This document shows, piece after piece, positions 27,276 to 37,265 of a DNA stretch of 64,000 nt. Made by a program: the position numbers and the translations under genes. Origin of the DNA: Gilliamella sp. Lep-s35 (GTDB lineage Bacteria > Pseudomonadota > Gammaproteobacteria > Enterobacterales > Orbaceae). The stretch lies in assembly GCF_009795845.1 (NCBI RefSeq), contig NZ_WTEX01000010.1:28230-92229 (forward strand), read 5' to 3'. Under the pieces are notes generated by a model that did not search any database, was not told where the DNA came from, and saw only the letters and a list, made by a program, of their open reading frames with translations. Position 1 is the first letter of the stretch, and every line of letters begins with the position of its first letter.

Positions 27276-29495
27276 CTACAATAAAGTTAGGTTTGCTAAT
27301 TTAACTACTAACCATTTGATTCCTTCATTAATAAAAGCAATTTGCACTCGTTTATGATCAGCTTCGCCATCAATATTAACAATAGTTCCTTCACCAAAAC
27401 GGCTATGTCGCACTTTACGACCTAATCTATAACCATCATCATTTTGGCGAGCTTTTTTAGGATATATTTTTTTACAATCATCATAAGAATTATTATATTC
27501 TTTTCGATCAGATGGTCTGATAAAGCCTTGATGACTGATTTCTTTTAATACATCAATGGGTAACTCATTTAAAAAACGCGAAGGTAAATTTCGCTCTTCA
27601 CGACCATATAGACGCCTTATCTGAGCTAAAGATAATGTTAAGTGTTTACGTGCTCGAGTAATACCGACATAAGCAAGACGCCGCTCTTCTTCTATTTTTT
27701 CAGGATCTTGTGCTGATCGTTGATCTGGAAATACGCCATCTTCTAGTCCAACAATAAATACATTATCAAATTCAAGCCCTTTTGCTGAATGCAAAGTCAT
27801 TAATTGAATTGAATCTTGTTCATTAATCACATCACGGCTTTCTAGCGAGGTATATGCTAAAAATGATTCTAAAACAGTCAATGTTTTACCCGTTTCATTA
27901 TCTTGAATAATTGTATTTTCATTAGAATGATGAAACTGCTCAGCAGCCGATACCAATTCTTCAAGATTTTCTAGCCTTGATTGTCCTTTAATACCGGGTT
28001 CTTGTTCGTACATTTGTAATATACCCGATAGTTTAATAATCATATCAAGTTGCTTATAAACTGGTTGAGATTCCACTTTATCAAAGATAAATTCCATTAA
28101 ATCTAAAAAGCGACTTAAGCCAGAGCATTGTCTTTCGCTCAATGCATTAGTTTGAATAAGCATTAAACAGGCATCCCATAATGAAATAGCATATTGCTTG
28201 GCGACGGTTCTAACTCTATCTAACGTAATAGTGCCAATTCCACGAGTTGGCGTGTTAATTACCGCTTCAAATGCCATATCATTATTGTGATCATATAATA
28301 GTCGTAAATAGGCAAGCGCTAATTTAACTTCTTGGCGTTCATAAAAACGAATTGAACCATAAATTTGGTAAGGTAATCCCGCTTGTAATAATGTATCTTC
28401 AAATATACGTGATTGCGCATTACTGCGGTACAAAATAGCACAGCTTGAGTAATTATCACCCTCTTGATGACGCTTTTTAATTTGACCGGTAACAAACCTT
28501 GCTTCATCAATATCATTATAACCAATATAAAGTAAAATCTGTTCACCATCACCTCGATCTGTCCATAAATTTTTACCCAATCGCTTGGTATTTTGCGCTA
28601 TCAACTTATTTGCAGCGTCTAAAATATTATTGGTTGAACGGTAATTTTGTTCTAATCGAATAATTTCAGTTTCAGGGTAATCATTGATAAACAATTGAAG
28701 ATTATCCGCATTCGCTCCACGCCAACTATAGATAGATTGATCATCATCACCGACAATCATTACATTAGCAGTATTACCGGCTAGTTTTTTTACCAATCGA
28801 TACTGAATCTTGTTCGTATCTTGAAATTCATCAATTAAAATATTACAAAAACGCCGGTGACAATAATTTAAAACTTCTTGATTTTGGCAAAGGAGTTCAT
28901 AAGTTCTTAGAATTAACTCCGAAAAATCAAGATAACCAAGCTTATCACAAATAACTTGATAGTCGTGATAAATCTTTTGCCACATAACTTGTTTGGGATC
29001 TTCAGGAACAATGTCACCGGCACGATGTCCCTTTTCTTTCTGAGTAGAAATAAAGGCTGCACACTGTTTAGCTGACCACTGTTTTTCGTCGATTTTTAGC
29101 TCACGAAAAATTCGCTTAATCAAGCGAACTTGGTCTTCTGTATCAATCAGTTGAAAATTAGGTGGCAATTTAGCCTGTTCTGAAAACATACGCAATAAGC
29201 GATGAGCCAAACCATGAAAAGTGCCCACCCACATGCCATTAAAATAACCTTCCCCAACTAATGCTTGAATACGCTCCTGCATTTCAGCTGCAGCTTTATT
29301 GGTAAAAGTAACCGCAAAAATTGAGCCTGGAGAATATTGCTTTTCAATACAAAGCCAAGCAATACGATGAACTAAAACTCGAGTTTTACCACTCCCTGCA
29401 CCAGCAAGAACAATGGTATATTGATTATCAGTGGTAGTAGCATTTTTTTGTTCGATGTTTAGATCTTCTAATAATGATTGACTAGTTTCCATCAT
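27276..29495 (-). CDS. uvrD: DNA helicase II (UvrD)
   Basis: A superfamily 1A 3'-to-5' helicase of about 739 residues, used in nucleotide excision and mismatch repair. The Walker A motif AGAGSGKT is at residues 31-38; other helicase motifs include DEFQDTN, GDDDQSIYSWRGA, LEQNYRST, MTLHSAKGLEF and RRLAYVGITRA. The C-terminus GYRLGRKVRHSRFGEGTIVN matches UvrD and separates it from Rep. The ATG at 29495 is preferred over a start 10 codons earlier on E. coli alignment. A LexA-type box lies about 175 bp upstream. Confidence 0.97.
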   Translation of the reverse strand: MMETSQSLLEDLNIEQKNATTTDNQYTIVLAGAGSGKTRVLVHRIAWLCIEKQYSPGSIFAVTFTNKAAAEMQERIQALVGEGYFNGMWVGTFHGLAHRLLRMFSEQAKLPPNFQLIDTEDQVRLIKRIFRELKIDEKQWSAKQCAAFISTQKEKGHRAGDIVPEDPKQVMWQKIYHDYQVICDKLGYLDFSELILRTYELLCQNQEVLNYCHRRFCNILIDEFQDTNKIQYRLVKKLAGNTANVMIVGDDDQSIYSWRGANADNLQLFINDYPETEIIRLEQNYRSTNNILDAANKLIAQNTKRLGKNLWTDRGDGEQILLYIGYNDIDEARFVTGQIKKRHQEGDNYSSCAILYRSNAQSRIFEDTLLQAGLPYQIYGSIRFYERQEVKLALAYLRLLYDHNNDMAFEAVINTPTRGIGTITLDRVRTVAKQYAISLWDACLMLIQTNALSERQCSGLSRFLDLMEFIFDKVESQPVYKQLDMIIKLSGILQMYEQEPGIKGQSRLENLEELVSAAEQFHHSNENTIIQDNETGKTLTVLESFLAYTSLESRDVINEQDSIQLMTLHSAKGLEFDNVFIVGLEDGVFPDQRSAQDPEKIEEERRLAYVGITRARKHLTLSLAQIRRLYGREERNLPSRFLNELPIDVLKEISHQGFIRPSDRKEYNNSYDDCKKIYPKKARQNDDGYRLGRKVRHSRFGEGTIVNIDGEADHKRVQIAFINEGIKWLVVKLANLTLL

Positions 29496-29670
29496 ATTCA
29501 AACCTATTTTGATAACCAAAAACACTAACCAGCATTAATGTTGAAAATGTTAATATTTTTATCATATTTAAAGATATTTGGTTGACTGTAGTCAAACAGG
29601 AATATAAAAACAAAACTATTAAGCGCAACACACCGTTACACTTAACACAATTTATCTTTATATAGGCTTA

Positions 29671-29686
29671 CTGTCCATCTATACAG
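29671..29686. promoter_or_regulatory. LexA (SOS) box upstream of uvrD
   Basis: CTGTCCATCTATACAG, a CTGT-N8-ACAG match to the LexA consensus, sits between yigB and uvrD, about 175 bp before the uvrD start. E. coli uvrD is also SOS-induced. The site overlaps the end of the yigB transcript, so uvrD would have its own inducible promoter. Confidence 0.7.
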
Positions 29687-29698
29687 GTAAAGGTAAGA

Positions 29699-30412
29699 TT
29701 ATAGCAGATTATCCAATTCTAGCAATTGAGTTATTTCCATATGAGGTAAACATCTTGTATCATCGAGTTGAAAAATATCATGTTTATAGATATTAATAAA
29801 ACAAGCCAAAAAACCATTATTGATAGCACCATTAACATCAGTCAATAGATTATCGCCTACATGTAAAATATGTTGTGATGGAATAGCTAACTTGTCAGAA
29901 GCTAAATCAAAAATCTCGGGAAACGGTTTTGAACGCCCATGTTCACCACCACGCAATGAAAATTGAAAATAATCGCCTAAACCAATTTGATTAACATCTA
30001 CGTTTCCATTAGTGATTACTGCCAAAGGGTATTTCGTGGCTAATTTTGTCAATAACATATGTGTTGATTGTGGGACTTGCATTTTGTGCCGCCAAAAATT
30101 AAAGCATGTCATTGATTCATCAATAATATCTGCAAATTTTTGTACTGGAATATCAGTTTTATTTAACAGCGATTTGATAGTTTGAAATCGCCATACATTA
30201 ACATCGTGATAAATTTCAGGATAAGATAAAAGCACAGTGTGCTTTTCGGCCAAATACTTGGATATTGTAAGCGTATGCAATTGCTCATAATTTTGGAGCA
30301 TTTTGACCATTTCTTCTTCCGCTTTTTCAACAATCATACTGTTATCGTATAACGTGTCATCGAGATCGAAAGTCAATGCTTTAATCGTATTAATAGATCG
30401 ATAAAAGTGCAT
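29699..30412 (-). CDS. yigB: HAD-family phosphatase YigB
   Basis: A 237-residue HAD hydrolase. The nucleophile motif is FDLDDTLYDN, the threonine/serine motif VITNGN, the lysine motif with RSKPFPEIFD and the acidic motif HVGDNLLTDVNGA. E. coli YigB dephosphorylates FMN and the riboflavin-pathway intermediate. It starts 2 bp after the xerC stop and precedes uvrD in the conserved gene order. Confidence 0.95.
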   Translation of the reverse strand: MHFYRSINTIKALTFDLDDTLYDNSMIVEKAEEEMVKMLQNYEQLHTLTISKYLAEKHTVLLSYPEIYHDVNVWRFQTIKSLLNKTDIPVQKFADIIDESMTCFNFWRHKMQVPQSTHMLLTKLATKYPLAVITNGNVDVNQIGLGDYFQFSLRGGEHGRSKPFPEIFDLASDKLAIPSQHILHVGDNLLTDVNGAINNGFLACFINIYKHDIFQLDDTRCLPHMEITQLLELDNLL

Positions 30413-30414
30413 CG

Positions 30415-31335
30415 TTATTTTCTCCTTTTAGCTCGTGGATGGGCTGAATCATAAACTTCTGATAGGTGTGAAAAATCCAAGTGCGTATAAACTTGCGTCG
30501 TTGATAAATCGGCATGACCAAGCAACTCTTGTACTGCACGTAAATCACCACTTGATTCAAGCATATGAGTTGCAAATGAATGGCGTAATTTATGGGGATG
30601 AACATGACTGCTTAACCCTTGTTTAACCCCCCATTGTGAAAAACGCTTTTCAACATTACGCGGTGAAATCCGTTTACCCAATTTTGAAATAAATAGCGCA
30701 TCATCTTGCGGGACTAAAGAGTCGCGCATCGAAAGCCAATGTTTAATCCATTTAATTGACTCTCGGCCTAATGGCAACTTCCGTTCTTTATTACCCTTAC
30801 CCATTACACGAATTTCGCCATCAGTAAGGTTTAATTCACGGCAATTTAATCCAACTAATTCAGAAAGGCGTAACCCAGAACCATACATGACTTCAAGCAT
30901 CGCTCTATCACGAACAGAAAGCGGATCATTATATTCAATATCAAGCAGTTGATTAATTTCATCAATATCAATATTTTTAGGAAGATGCTGCCCCAATTTA
31001 GGATTCAAAACACCACGCGCTGGGTTTGCATTAATAAGCTCATTTTTAACCATCCAATCACAAAAACTACGTAATGCCGATAATCTCAATGATAAGCTTC
31101 TTGCCTGTAAACCTGTACGTTTACTACGACTAATCAATAACCTTACCGCTGACGAATCTAAATCTTGCCATGTTGATAGTTCTATTTCTTTTGCTAACGA
31201 AATAATGGCATACAGCTGTCTTTGATAATTAATTTGCGTATTTAAACTGAGCTGTCGTTCTGACTTTAAATAACTTAAAAACTGATCAACAGGTAATGTT
31301 AATGCAGTATTGTCGTTTTGATTAGGCTGTACCAT
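30415..31335 (-). CDS. xerC: Site-specific tyrosine recombinase XerC
   Basis: About 306 residues from the ATG at 31335 (AAGGAT ribosome site), which also avoids overlap with the DUF484 gene. XerC with XerD resolves chromosome dimers at dif. The SAM-like N-terminal core-binding domain is followed by the catalytic domain: Arg in [13 protein letters not shown], Lys in [37 protein letters not shown] with the Tyr nucleophile. Confidence 0.97.
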   Translation of the reverse strand: MVQPNQNDNTALTLPVDQFLSYLKSERQLSLNTQINYQRQLYAIISLAKEIELSTWQDLDSSAVRLLISRSKRTGLQARSLSLRLSALRSFCDWMVKNELINANPARGVLNPKLGQHLPKNIDIDEINQLLDIEYNDPLSVRDRAMLEVMYGSGLRLSELVGLNCRELNLTDGEIRVMGKGNKERKLPLGRESIKWIKHWLSMRDSLVPQDDALFISKLGKRISPRNVEKRFSQWGVKQGLSSHVHPHKLRHSFATHMLESSGDLRAVQELLGHADLSTTQVYTHLDFSHLSEVYDSAHPRAKRRK

Positions 31336-31346
31336 AAAGAGGATCC

Positions 31347-32081
31347 TTATTTTTTTCGCATAATCCATCTGCTAATTAAAATGGGTAAAATTTCACTCAT
31401 TTTTTCAAGTAATAATGTACCTTGCCCTGCTTGGTAATGTTGTGGATTAGTGCTAGTAAACATTAGCAAACCTAAATCACCAAATTGTCCCAATAAAGAT
31501 AAAGCAACTGACCCAACATAACCATGTTTAGGTAATAAAAAGTCAAGTTCAGTTGAATTTAATGGTCCTAAATATTGCTGGTTATACTGTAAGTGCCTAA
31601 CACGAATAAAATCAAATTGTAATGAATTTAAAGCTAAGTGATGGTAATTTGACGGTGCATTAAGCAACCATTTATCGTCAAAAAGATACAAATAAGCACC
31701 GCTAAGCCCTAACGATTTTGCCCATGTGTTTAATAACGCTATCAATTGATTTAGATCCTCCGCTTTAATCAACTCAATTTGCAAATCCATGAGTTGATTA
31801 AACAGCAATTCGTTAGCGCTGGCATACTCCATTAATAACGAAATTTCACACTCTAACTGATTAATTTTGTTACGCTGACGAGCCATATTCCATTCCGGTA
31901 ACGAAATAATTCCCCGCACTGGGTGTGGTACTTGCATGAATTGAACATACTGAGCATTTCGTATAAAAAAATCTGGGTTATCAATAAGATATTGAGCCAC
32001 AATTTCGTCATTTAATTTTACTGATGAAAGCTGTTGTCGAGCTTTTTTATCTCTTAAATTTCGTTTATTTTTACCAGCCAT
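31347..32081 (-). CDS. yigA: DUF484 family protein (YigA)
   Basis: A 244-residue soluble protein of the DUF484 family with GAF-like architecture. It has the typical N-terminal [19 protein letters not shown] and the [20 protein letters not shown] segment. Function unknown. It lies between dapF and xerC and ends 11 bp before the preferred xerC start, as in E. coli. Confidence 0.92.
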   Translation of the reverse strand: MAGKNKRNLRDKKARQQLSSVKLNDEIVAQYLIDNPDFFIRNAQYVQFMQVPHPVRGIISLPEWNMARQRNKINQLECEISLLMEYASANELLFNQLMDLQIELIKAEDLNQLIALLNTWAKSLGLSGAYLYLFDDKWLLNAPSNYHHLALNSLQFDFIRVRHLQYNQQYLGPLNSTELDFLLPKHGYVGSVALSLLGQFGDLGLLMFTSTNPQHYQAGQGTLLLEKMSEILPILISRWIMRKK

Positions 32082-32272
32082 AATTAACGTCTATTATATT
32101 ATTGTATTATCACATTACTTTATGTTTTTATTGCTTTTTTTCTTTAATTAAGCACTAAAAACGCAAATGAAAAACCCAATAAAATCAATGCCTTTTCTAA
32201 ACATTTTTAGCTTTGCCATTTTCTATCAATTCAACCAACAAATGCCGGGGCTTATCGATGATGATATGAAGG

Positions 32273-33097
32273 TTAAATTGCAATAAAACCATCATAAACA
32301 TGTGTTGCAGGTCCTGTCATATAAAGAGGTTGATTGTTACCTTGCCATTCAATTAATAATTTACCACCCGGTAAATTAACATTAACGCTTTGGTTTAATA
32401 ACCCTTGATTGATGCCAACCGCAACCGCTGCACAAGCACCAGTGCCGCAAGCTTGTGTTTCGCCAACACCTCGTTCAAAGACGCGCAAATTAATGTTATT
32501 GCGATCAACAATGTGCATAAATCCAATATTAGCTCGTTTGGGAAAGCGTTCATGTTGCTCCAATAGTGCTCCAAGCTTTGCTACTTCAGCAGTTAGAATA
32601 TTTTCAACTTGAATCACACAATGAGGATTTCCCATAGAAGCAACGCCACATAATACGGTTTGTTCTTGCGCACGAATGATATAGGTTTTTTCTTCTTTGA
32701 TGGCTTTAAAAGGAATTTTACCGGGGTCAAAAATAGGCTCCCCCATATTAACACGTACGGTTTCATCGTCATTAACAGTTAGAACAATATTGCCTTTCAT
32801 AGTGCTAACTTTTAATATACGTTTTCGACTTAGTCCTTTTAAACGGACAAAACGAGCAAAACAGCGTGCGCCATTACCGCATTGCTCAACCTCGGAGCCA
32901 TCAGAATTAAAAATACGATAATGAAAATCGCTATCTGGCACATAAGGTGGCTCAACAATAAGCAGTTGATCAAATCCAACACCTGTATATCGGTCCGCCA
33001 TGCGTTTAATCATTTCAGTAGAAAGATGAACATTTTGCGTTACGGCATCAATAACCATAAAATCATTTCCAAGCCCATGCATTTTTGAAAAGTTCAT
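32273..33097 (-). CDS. dapF: Diaminopimelate epimerase
   Basis: A 274-residue PLP-independent racemase interconverting LL- and meso-diaminopimelate for lysine and peptidoglycan. The start is the ATG at 33097 ([19 protein letters not shown]). The two catalytic cysteines lie in [13 protein letters not shown] and [14 protein letters not shown]. It follows lysA in the same direction; the pair makes lysine. Confidence 0.97.
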   Translation of the reverse strand: MNFSKMHGLGNDFMVIDAVTQNVHLSTEMIKRMADRYTGVGFDQLLIVEPPYVPDSDFHYRIFNSDGSEVEQCGNGARCFARFVRLKGLSRKRILKVSTMKGNIVLTVNDDETVRVNMGEPIFDPGKIPFKAIKEEKTYIIRAQEQTVLCGVASMGNPHCVIQVENILTAEVAKLGALLEQHERFPKRANIGFMHIVDRNNINLRVFERGVGETQACGTGACAAVAVGINQGLLNQSVNVNLPGGKLLIEWQGNNQPLYMTGPATHVYDGFIAI

Positions 33098-33229
33098 CGT
33101 TAATTTACCTTTTATTGTCAAATGTTGTTATTTGTTTACTTTTTTATTTTTAGCGCTGACTGTTAACCAGTATCCACTTAAACCGGAAATACAACTACCA
33201 TTAAGTATTGCCGATACAATTTATCAATA

Positions 33230-34483
33230 TTATAAAACCGACTCACCACGCCATAAATCGTCAAAGGCTTCACGTTGACGAATTAATTTGTGCTTTTGTT
33301 CATCAATGAGCATCACTTCTGCAGGCCTTGGGTGACTATTATAATTTGATGCCATACTAAAACCATAAGCGCCTGCGCTACAGACAACAAGTAAATCATC
33401 TTGCTTAATTGAAAGTTCTCGCTGATAAGCCAAAACATCGCTTGATTCACAAATCGGACCAACGACATTATATACAAAAATTTCATCGCCAGATTTTGGT
33501 TGTCTTTCAGGTAAGACATTCATCCAAGCATCGTAAAGTGCAGGTCGAATTAAGTTATTCATTCCTGCATCAACGATTGCAAAATGGTTACCCTCTTGAT
33601 GTTTGGTATATTCGACCTTAGTAATTAATATGCCAGAATTAGCTACAATAGATCGCCCTGGTTCAAACAAAATTTCAATGTTGGGGTAATTGACCAATTT
33701 ATTTTTCAATTCGCTCACAAGTTGCGCTGGAGTTGGTGGTTGTTCGTTATCATAACAAACACCTAATCCCCCCCCGAGATCAATATGTTCAATTGTAATA
33801 TTATCAGCTTGCAGTTTGTCCACTAAAGCAAGTATACGATCAGTAGCATCAATAAACGGCGATAATTGCGTTAACTGCGAGCCAATATGACAATCAATAC
33901 CAACAATATTAATATTTGTTAATGCACGCGCTTTTTGATAAACCGATAATGCTAACTGATAGCTAATCCCAAATTTGTTTTCGCGTAGACCTGTTGAAAT
34001 ATAAGGGTGTGTTTTAGCATCCACATCTGGGTTGATTCTTAATGAAATTGGAGCAATTTTACCTAATCTTTTAGCAACTTCATCAATTCGATATAATTCG
34101 GCCTCGGATTCAACATTAAAACATTTAATACCAACCTCAAGCGCACGCTCAATTTCAACGATTGATTTAGCAACGCCAGAAAAAACGATTTTTTTAGGAT
34201 CCGCGCCTGCTTTTAATACTCGTTCTAATTCACCTTGTGAAACAATATCAAAACCAGCGCCTAATTTTGCCAGTAAACTTAAAACAGCTAAATTACTATT
34301 GGCTTTAACGGCGTAACAGATTAAGTGTTTTGTGTTAAGCAAAGCCTGTTCATAGGCTAAAAACCGCTCACGAATATGATCAGCTGAATAGACATATAAA
34401 GGGGTGCCATACTGCTTAGCAAGATCTGCAATCGCTATTTGATTAGCAAATAAGCGATCATGTTGATAATTTAAAAAATCCAT
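33230..34483 (-). CDS. lysA: Diaminopimelate decarboxylase
   Basis: A 417-residue PLP enzyme making lysine from meso-diaminopimelate. The PLP lysine is in CYAVKANSNLAVL, followed by the HIGSQLTQLSPFI and GGGLGV motifs and C-terminal CESSDVLAYQREL. The ATG at 34483 is preferred to a GTG one codon earlier. It lies 12 bp after the lptM stop, the lptM-lysA-dapF order of many gammaproteobacteria. Confidence 0.97.
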   Translation of the reverse strand: MDFLNYQHDRLFANQIAIADLAKQYGTPLYVYSADHIRERFLAYEQALLNTKHLICYAVKANSNLAVLSLLAKLGAGFDIVSQGELERVLKAGADPKKIVFSGVAKSIVEIERALEVGIKCFNVESEAELYRIDEVAKRLGKIAPISLRINPDVDAKTHPYISTGLRENKFGISYQLALSVYQKARALTNINIVGIDCHIGSQLTQLSPFIDATDRILALVDKLQADNITIEHIDLGGGLGVCYDNEQPPTPAQLVSELKNKLVNYPNIEILFEPGRSIVANSGILITKVEYTKHQEGNHFAIVDAGMNNLIRPALYDAWMNVLPERQPKSGDEIFVYNVVGPICESSDVLAYQRELSIKQDDLLVVCSAGAYGFSMASNYNSHPRPAEVMLIDEQKHKLIRQREAFDDLWRGESVL

Positions 34484-34495
34484 CACGTTATTCCA

Positions 34496-34663
34496 TTATG
34501 CAATTTTAATAAATAAATCAGATTGAATTGAGGCAGTTGTTGTTAATTTGGCTTGTTGCGTTGTTGCATTTTCAATAGGACGATAAAGTGGACCTTTTAA
34601 TCCACATCCTAGTAATGCCAATATAACAAAAAAGACAGAGAGTAATTTTATAATTGATTTCAT
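34496..34663 (-). CDS. lptM: Lipopolysaccharide-assembly lipoprotein LptM
   Basis: A 55-residue lipoprotein, too short for ordinary ORF listing. The signal peptide MKSIIKLLSVFFVILALLGC ends in the lipobox with Cys20, immediately followed by GLKGPLY, the invariant LptM signature that inserts into the LptD barrel and helps mature the LPS translocon. ATG at 34661-34663, stop at 34496-34498. First gene of lptM-lysA-dapF. Confidence 0.95.
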   Translation of the reverse strand: MKSIIKLLSVFFVILALLGCGLKGPLYRPIENATTQQAKLTTTASIQSDLFIKIA

Positions 34664-35176
34664 AATATTCGCAATTCTTTCTATTTTTTAGAATATTGTC
34701 TATATTACACGATAGGAACAATGCTGCAAAGCGTAAATAATAACACCTAAACAAATAGATATACAAAATTAAGAAACCGTAGTTTGTGGAGTAACTCATG
34801 TTATTTAAAAAACTACTGTAATGAATAAACATAAAAAAACAAAATTGATACCCTATCACAGGCAAAAAATAGCGTGCTTATATTATAAAGAAAAAATAAC
34901 TGTAGCTGATTTGGCTAAACGCTTTATTGTCAGTCGTCTGTTCATTTACAATGATGCTAAAAAAGCTTAATTGAAGCTGTTCGTTCTTTAACTAGCAAGA
35001 ATAAACGTTATAAAACAATCAATTATAAAGCAATCATTTATAAAACCATCAGTTATAAAAACATTAATTATGAAATTAAAAGTCTGATTAAAAATGCCTT
35101 ATGAGTTTTTAGAGGATGATTTTAATCATGAAGTGTAAACAACCAATTATTTTCCTACCAATAAGATTTTATTAAT
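34664..35176. other. Gene-free interval holding an IS relic
   Basis: The only recognisable content is the decayed transposase described at 34788-35145, plus the lptM upstream region (34664-34750). No intact gene is supported. Confidence 0.7.
34788..35145 (+). mobile_element. Decayed IS transposase relic
   Basis: From 34821 a frame reads NKHKKTKLIPYHRQKIACLY then KEKITVADLAKRFIVSR, the helix-turn-helix start of an integrase-core (DDE) transposase, before a stop at 34968. Later pieces (TSKNKRYKTI-like, 34990-35030) are interrupted by stops and a simple repeat. The left flank (GGAGTAACTCATG...TACTGTAATG) and the right end (TTTTAATCATGAAGTGT, 35124-35140) match the relic at 63161. Same orientation. 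It is a short, inactive remnant. Confidence 0.7.
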
Positions 35177-35632
35177 TTATTCACAAATAACAGGTATAGT
35201 TTTAAGATTAAATCCTGCCTCTTTATAATATTTATACCTTACTCTAGCTAGCGCTTTTAAATCCTCGTCAACAGGCACAAAATCAATAATATCACGATAG
35301 ACATTAGCAAATTCAGGAAATTGCTCTTGTAAATTAATTAGTAGCGGCCTACTACCGCTACTGCGTTTTTGTGGCCAGCTGATTTCAACAGGTGATCCGC
35401 CTTTCATACCTTCGCCAGCTAAGTTATGTGGCACAAAGCTGTCGGTACTCAGTTGCCATAGATATTCGTCGATACGCTCAGCTTGTGCTTGATCTTGACA
35501 AGCAACTTGTACACGCAAATTAGCTTGCCATGCTTCGGCGATTTTTTGGCATGCGAGTTTTTCATAATATAGCATGCCTGATTCGTTGGCTTCTCTTTGG
35601 TTTTCAAGTAGATAGAAGATCACTTTTTTCAT
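35177..35632 (-). CDS. holC: DNA polymerase III chi subunit
   Basis: A 151-residue protein. KKVIFYLLENQREANESG begins the family, with AERIDEYLWQLSTDSFVPHNL as the chi core and QEQFPEFANVYRDIIDFVP late. Chi binds SSB and psi, tethering the clamp loader. It lies 15 bp after pepA as in E. coli; the usual downstream neighbour valS is replaced here by an IS relic, so synteny breaks. Confidence 0.95.
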   Translation of the reverse strand: MKKVIFYLLENQREANESGMLYYEKLACQKIAEAWQANLRVQVACQDQAQAERIDEYLWQLSTDSFVPHNLAGEGMKGGSPVEISWPQKRSSGSRPLLINLQEQFPEFANVYRDIIDFVPVDEDLKALARVRYKYYKEAGFNLKTIPVICE

Positions 35633-35647
35633 AAATGTTGGCTCGAT

Positions 35648-37129
35648 TTATTGATCAAGTAAGTATTGAATCAACATAGCAACAGGACGCCCTGTTGCGC
35701 CTTTTTGTGCGCCCGATTTCCATGCAGTGCCCGCAATATCTAAATGCGCCCATTGATATTTTTCAGTAAAACGAGACAGGAAACACGCAGCAGTAATTGT
35801 GCCACCATCACGCCCACCAGCGTTAACAATATCAGCGCATGTCGATTTGATCTGCTCTTGGAATTGATCGTCGATCGGCAGTGCCCATGCTTTGTCTTCC
35901 GCTTTTTGTGATGCGCTAACTAATTGTGCGACTAACTTATCGTTGTTGCCCATAACTCCTGTATAGTGATGACCAAGCGCCACAATACAAGCGCCTGTTA
36001 AGGTAGCTATGTCGATAACGGTTTTGGGATTATAACGCTCAACATAGGTTAAAGCGTCACACAATACAAGCCGCCCTTCGGCATCAGTGTTAATCACTTC
36101 AACCGTAGTGCCTGACATGGTAGTTAATATATCACCAGGACGGTAGCTATTACCGTCAGGCATGTTTTCACAACCTGCCATAACACCTACAACATTGATC
36201 GATAATTTAAGTTCAGCAACGGCTTGCATAACACCATAAACCGTTGCTGCACCACACATGTCGTATTTCATTTCATCCATGCCAGCAGCAGGTTTGATAG
36301 ATATACCACCCGAATCAAACGTTAGCCCTTTGCCAACTAAAACATAAGGTTGGGCTTTTTTATCTTTGGCGCCTTGGTATTCAATAATGGTCATGATCGA
36401 TTCGTTTTGCGATCCACGCCCAACGGCTAAATAGGCATTCATGTTTAATTTTGCCAGTTCGCTTTCGCCAAGGCAGGTGACTTTGAGCGATGTATGTAGT
36501 TTTCCTAGCTGTTTGCCTTGTTCAGCTAAATATTTTGCATTACAAACGTTCGATGGCATGTTGGCAATAGTCTTGGTTGCGGTAATGGCATTAGCAATAA
36601 TTTCACCTTGTAACAAGTTGCTAGTTAATTCATCAATATTGCTTTTATTACCCGTTAATAATGCCACTTTTGCTAAGCTTGGTGCTGGGGTTTTGGTGGT
36701 TTTAAATTCGTCAAACCGATATGTTATGTCACTCACTATTTGTGGCAACTGTTTGGCAATTTGTAGGCTATTGCTTTGATTGACAGCTAGCAAGTCCCAC
36801 GCAATACTTTTAATCTTTTTGGCAAGCAGTTCTTTGATAACGGCTTGAATCACTTTTTTGGCTTGCGTTACTCCAAAGTCGTTGGTTTTTCCACAGCCAA
36901 CAAATAGGAGTTTTTGTTTGAGATCGCTATTAGTTTGATACAATAGCGTGGTTTTACCCAATTCATGGCTAATATCGCCTGACTTGATAAGCTGACTTAC
37001 TAGGCCGTTAGTTAAGTTGTCGATATCTTTAACAATATCTGACTGGCTTTTTCCTGAATCAATTGAAATAACTAAACACTCTGTTTTTTGTTTGGTTATA
37101 ATAGTGCTGTTTTTTATTTGAAATTCCAT
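35648..37129 (-). CDS. pepA: Leucyl aminopeptidase (PepA)
   Basis: A 493-residue M17 aminopeptidase with two metal ions. Catalytic motifs: VGKGLTFDSGGISIKP (Lys and Asp ligands) and NTDAEGRLVLCDAL, the M17 signature. PepA also serves as an accessory DNA-binding protein for Xer recombination in E. coli, which fits the xerC present at 30415. Divergent from lptF. Confidence 0.97.
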   Translation of the reverse strand: MEFQIKNSTIITKQKTECLVISIDSGKSQSDIVKDIDNLTNGLVSQLIKSGDISHELGKTTLLYQTNSDLKQKLLFVGCGKTNDFGVTQAKKVIQAVIKELLAKKIKSIAWDLLAVNQSNSLQIAKQLPQIVSDITYRFDEFKTTKTPAPSLAKVALLTGNKSNIDELTSNLLQGEIIANAITATKTIANMPSNVCNAKYLAEQGKQLGKLHTSLKVTCLGESELAKLNMNAYLAVGRGSQNESIMTIIEYQGAKDKKAQPYVLVGKGLTFDSGGISIKPAAGMDEMKYDMCGAATVYGVMQAVAELKLSINVVGVMAGCENMPDGNSYRPGDILTTMSGTTVEVINTDAEGRLVLCDALTYVERYNPKTVIDIATLTGACIVALGHHYTGVMGNNDKLVAQLVSASQKAEDKAWALPIDDQFQEQIKSTCADIVNAGGRDGGTITAACFLSRFTEKYQWAHLDIAGTAWKSGAQKGATGRPVAMLIQYLLDQ

Positions 37130-37265
37130 GATGTTTCCATTTATGCGTTGATGGGAATAATGAATATTCTATCGGTTCATTATGGGATAGCAACAAAAAG
37201 ATAACTAAAACTTAGCAAATCAGATTATAATAATCAGATTTTGTACCAACATGTATAGGTAAAAT

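Noticed and set aside
34572..34865. 97-codon minus-strand frame upstream of lysA
   Set aside because: It overlaps lptM in another frame, and its product is Cys/Tyr/Phe-rich nonsense; lptM is the true gene.
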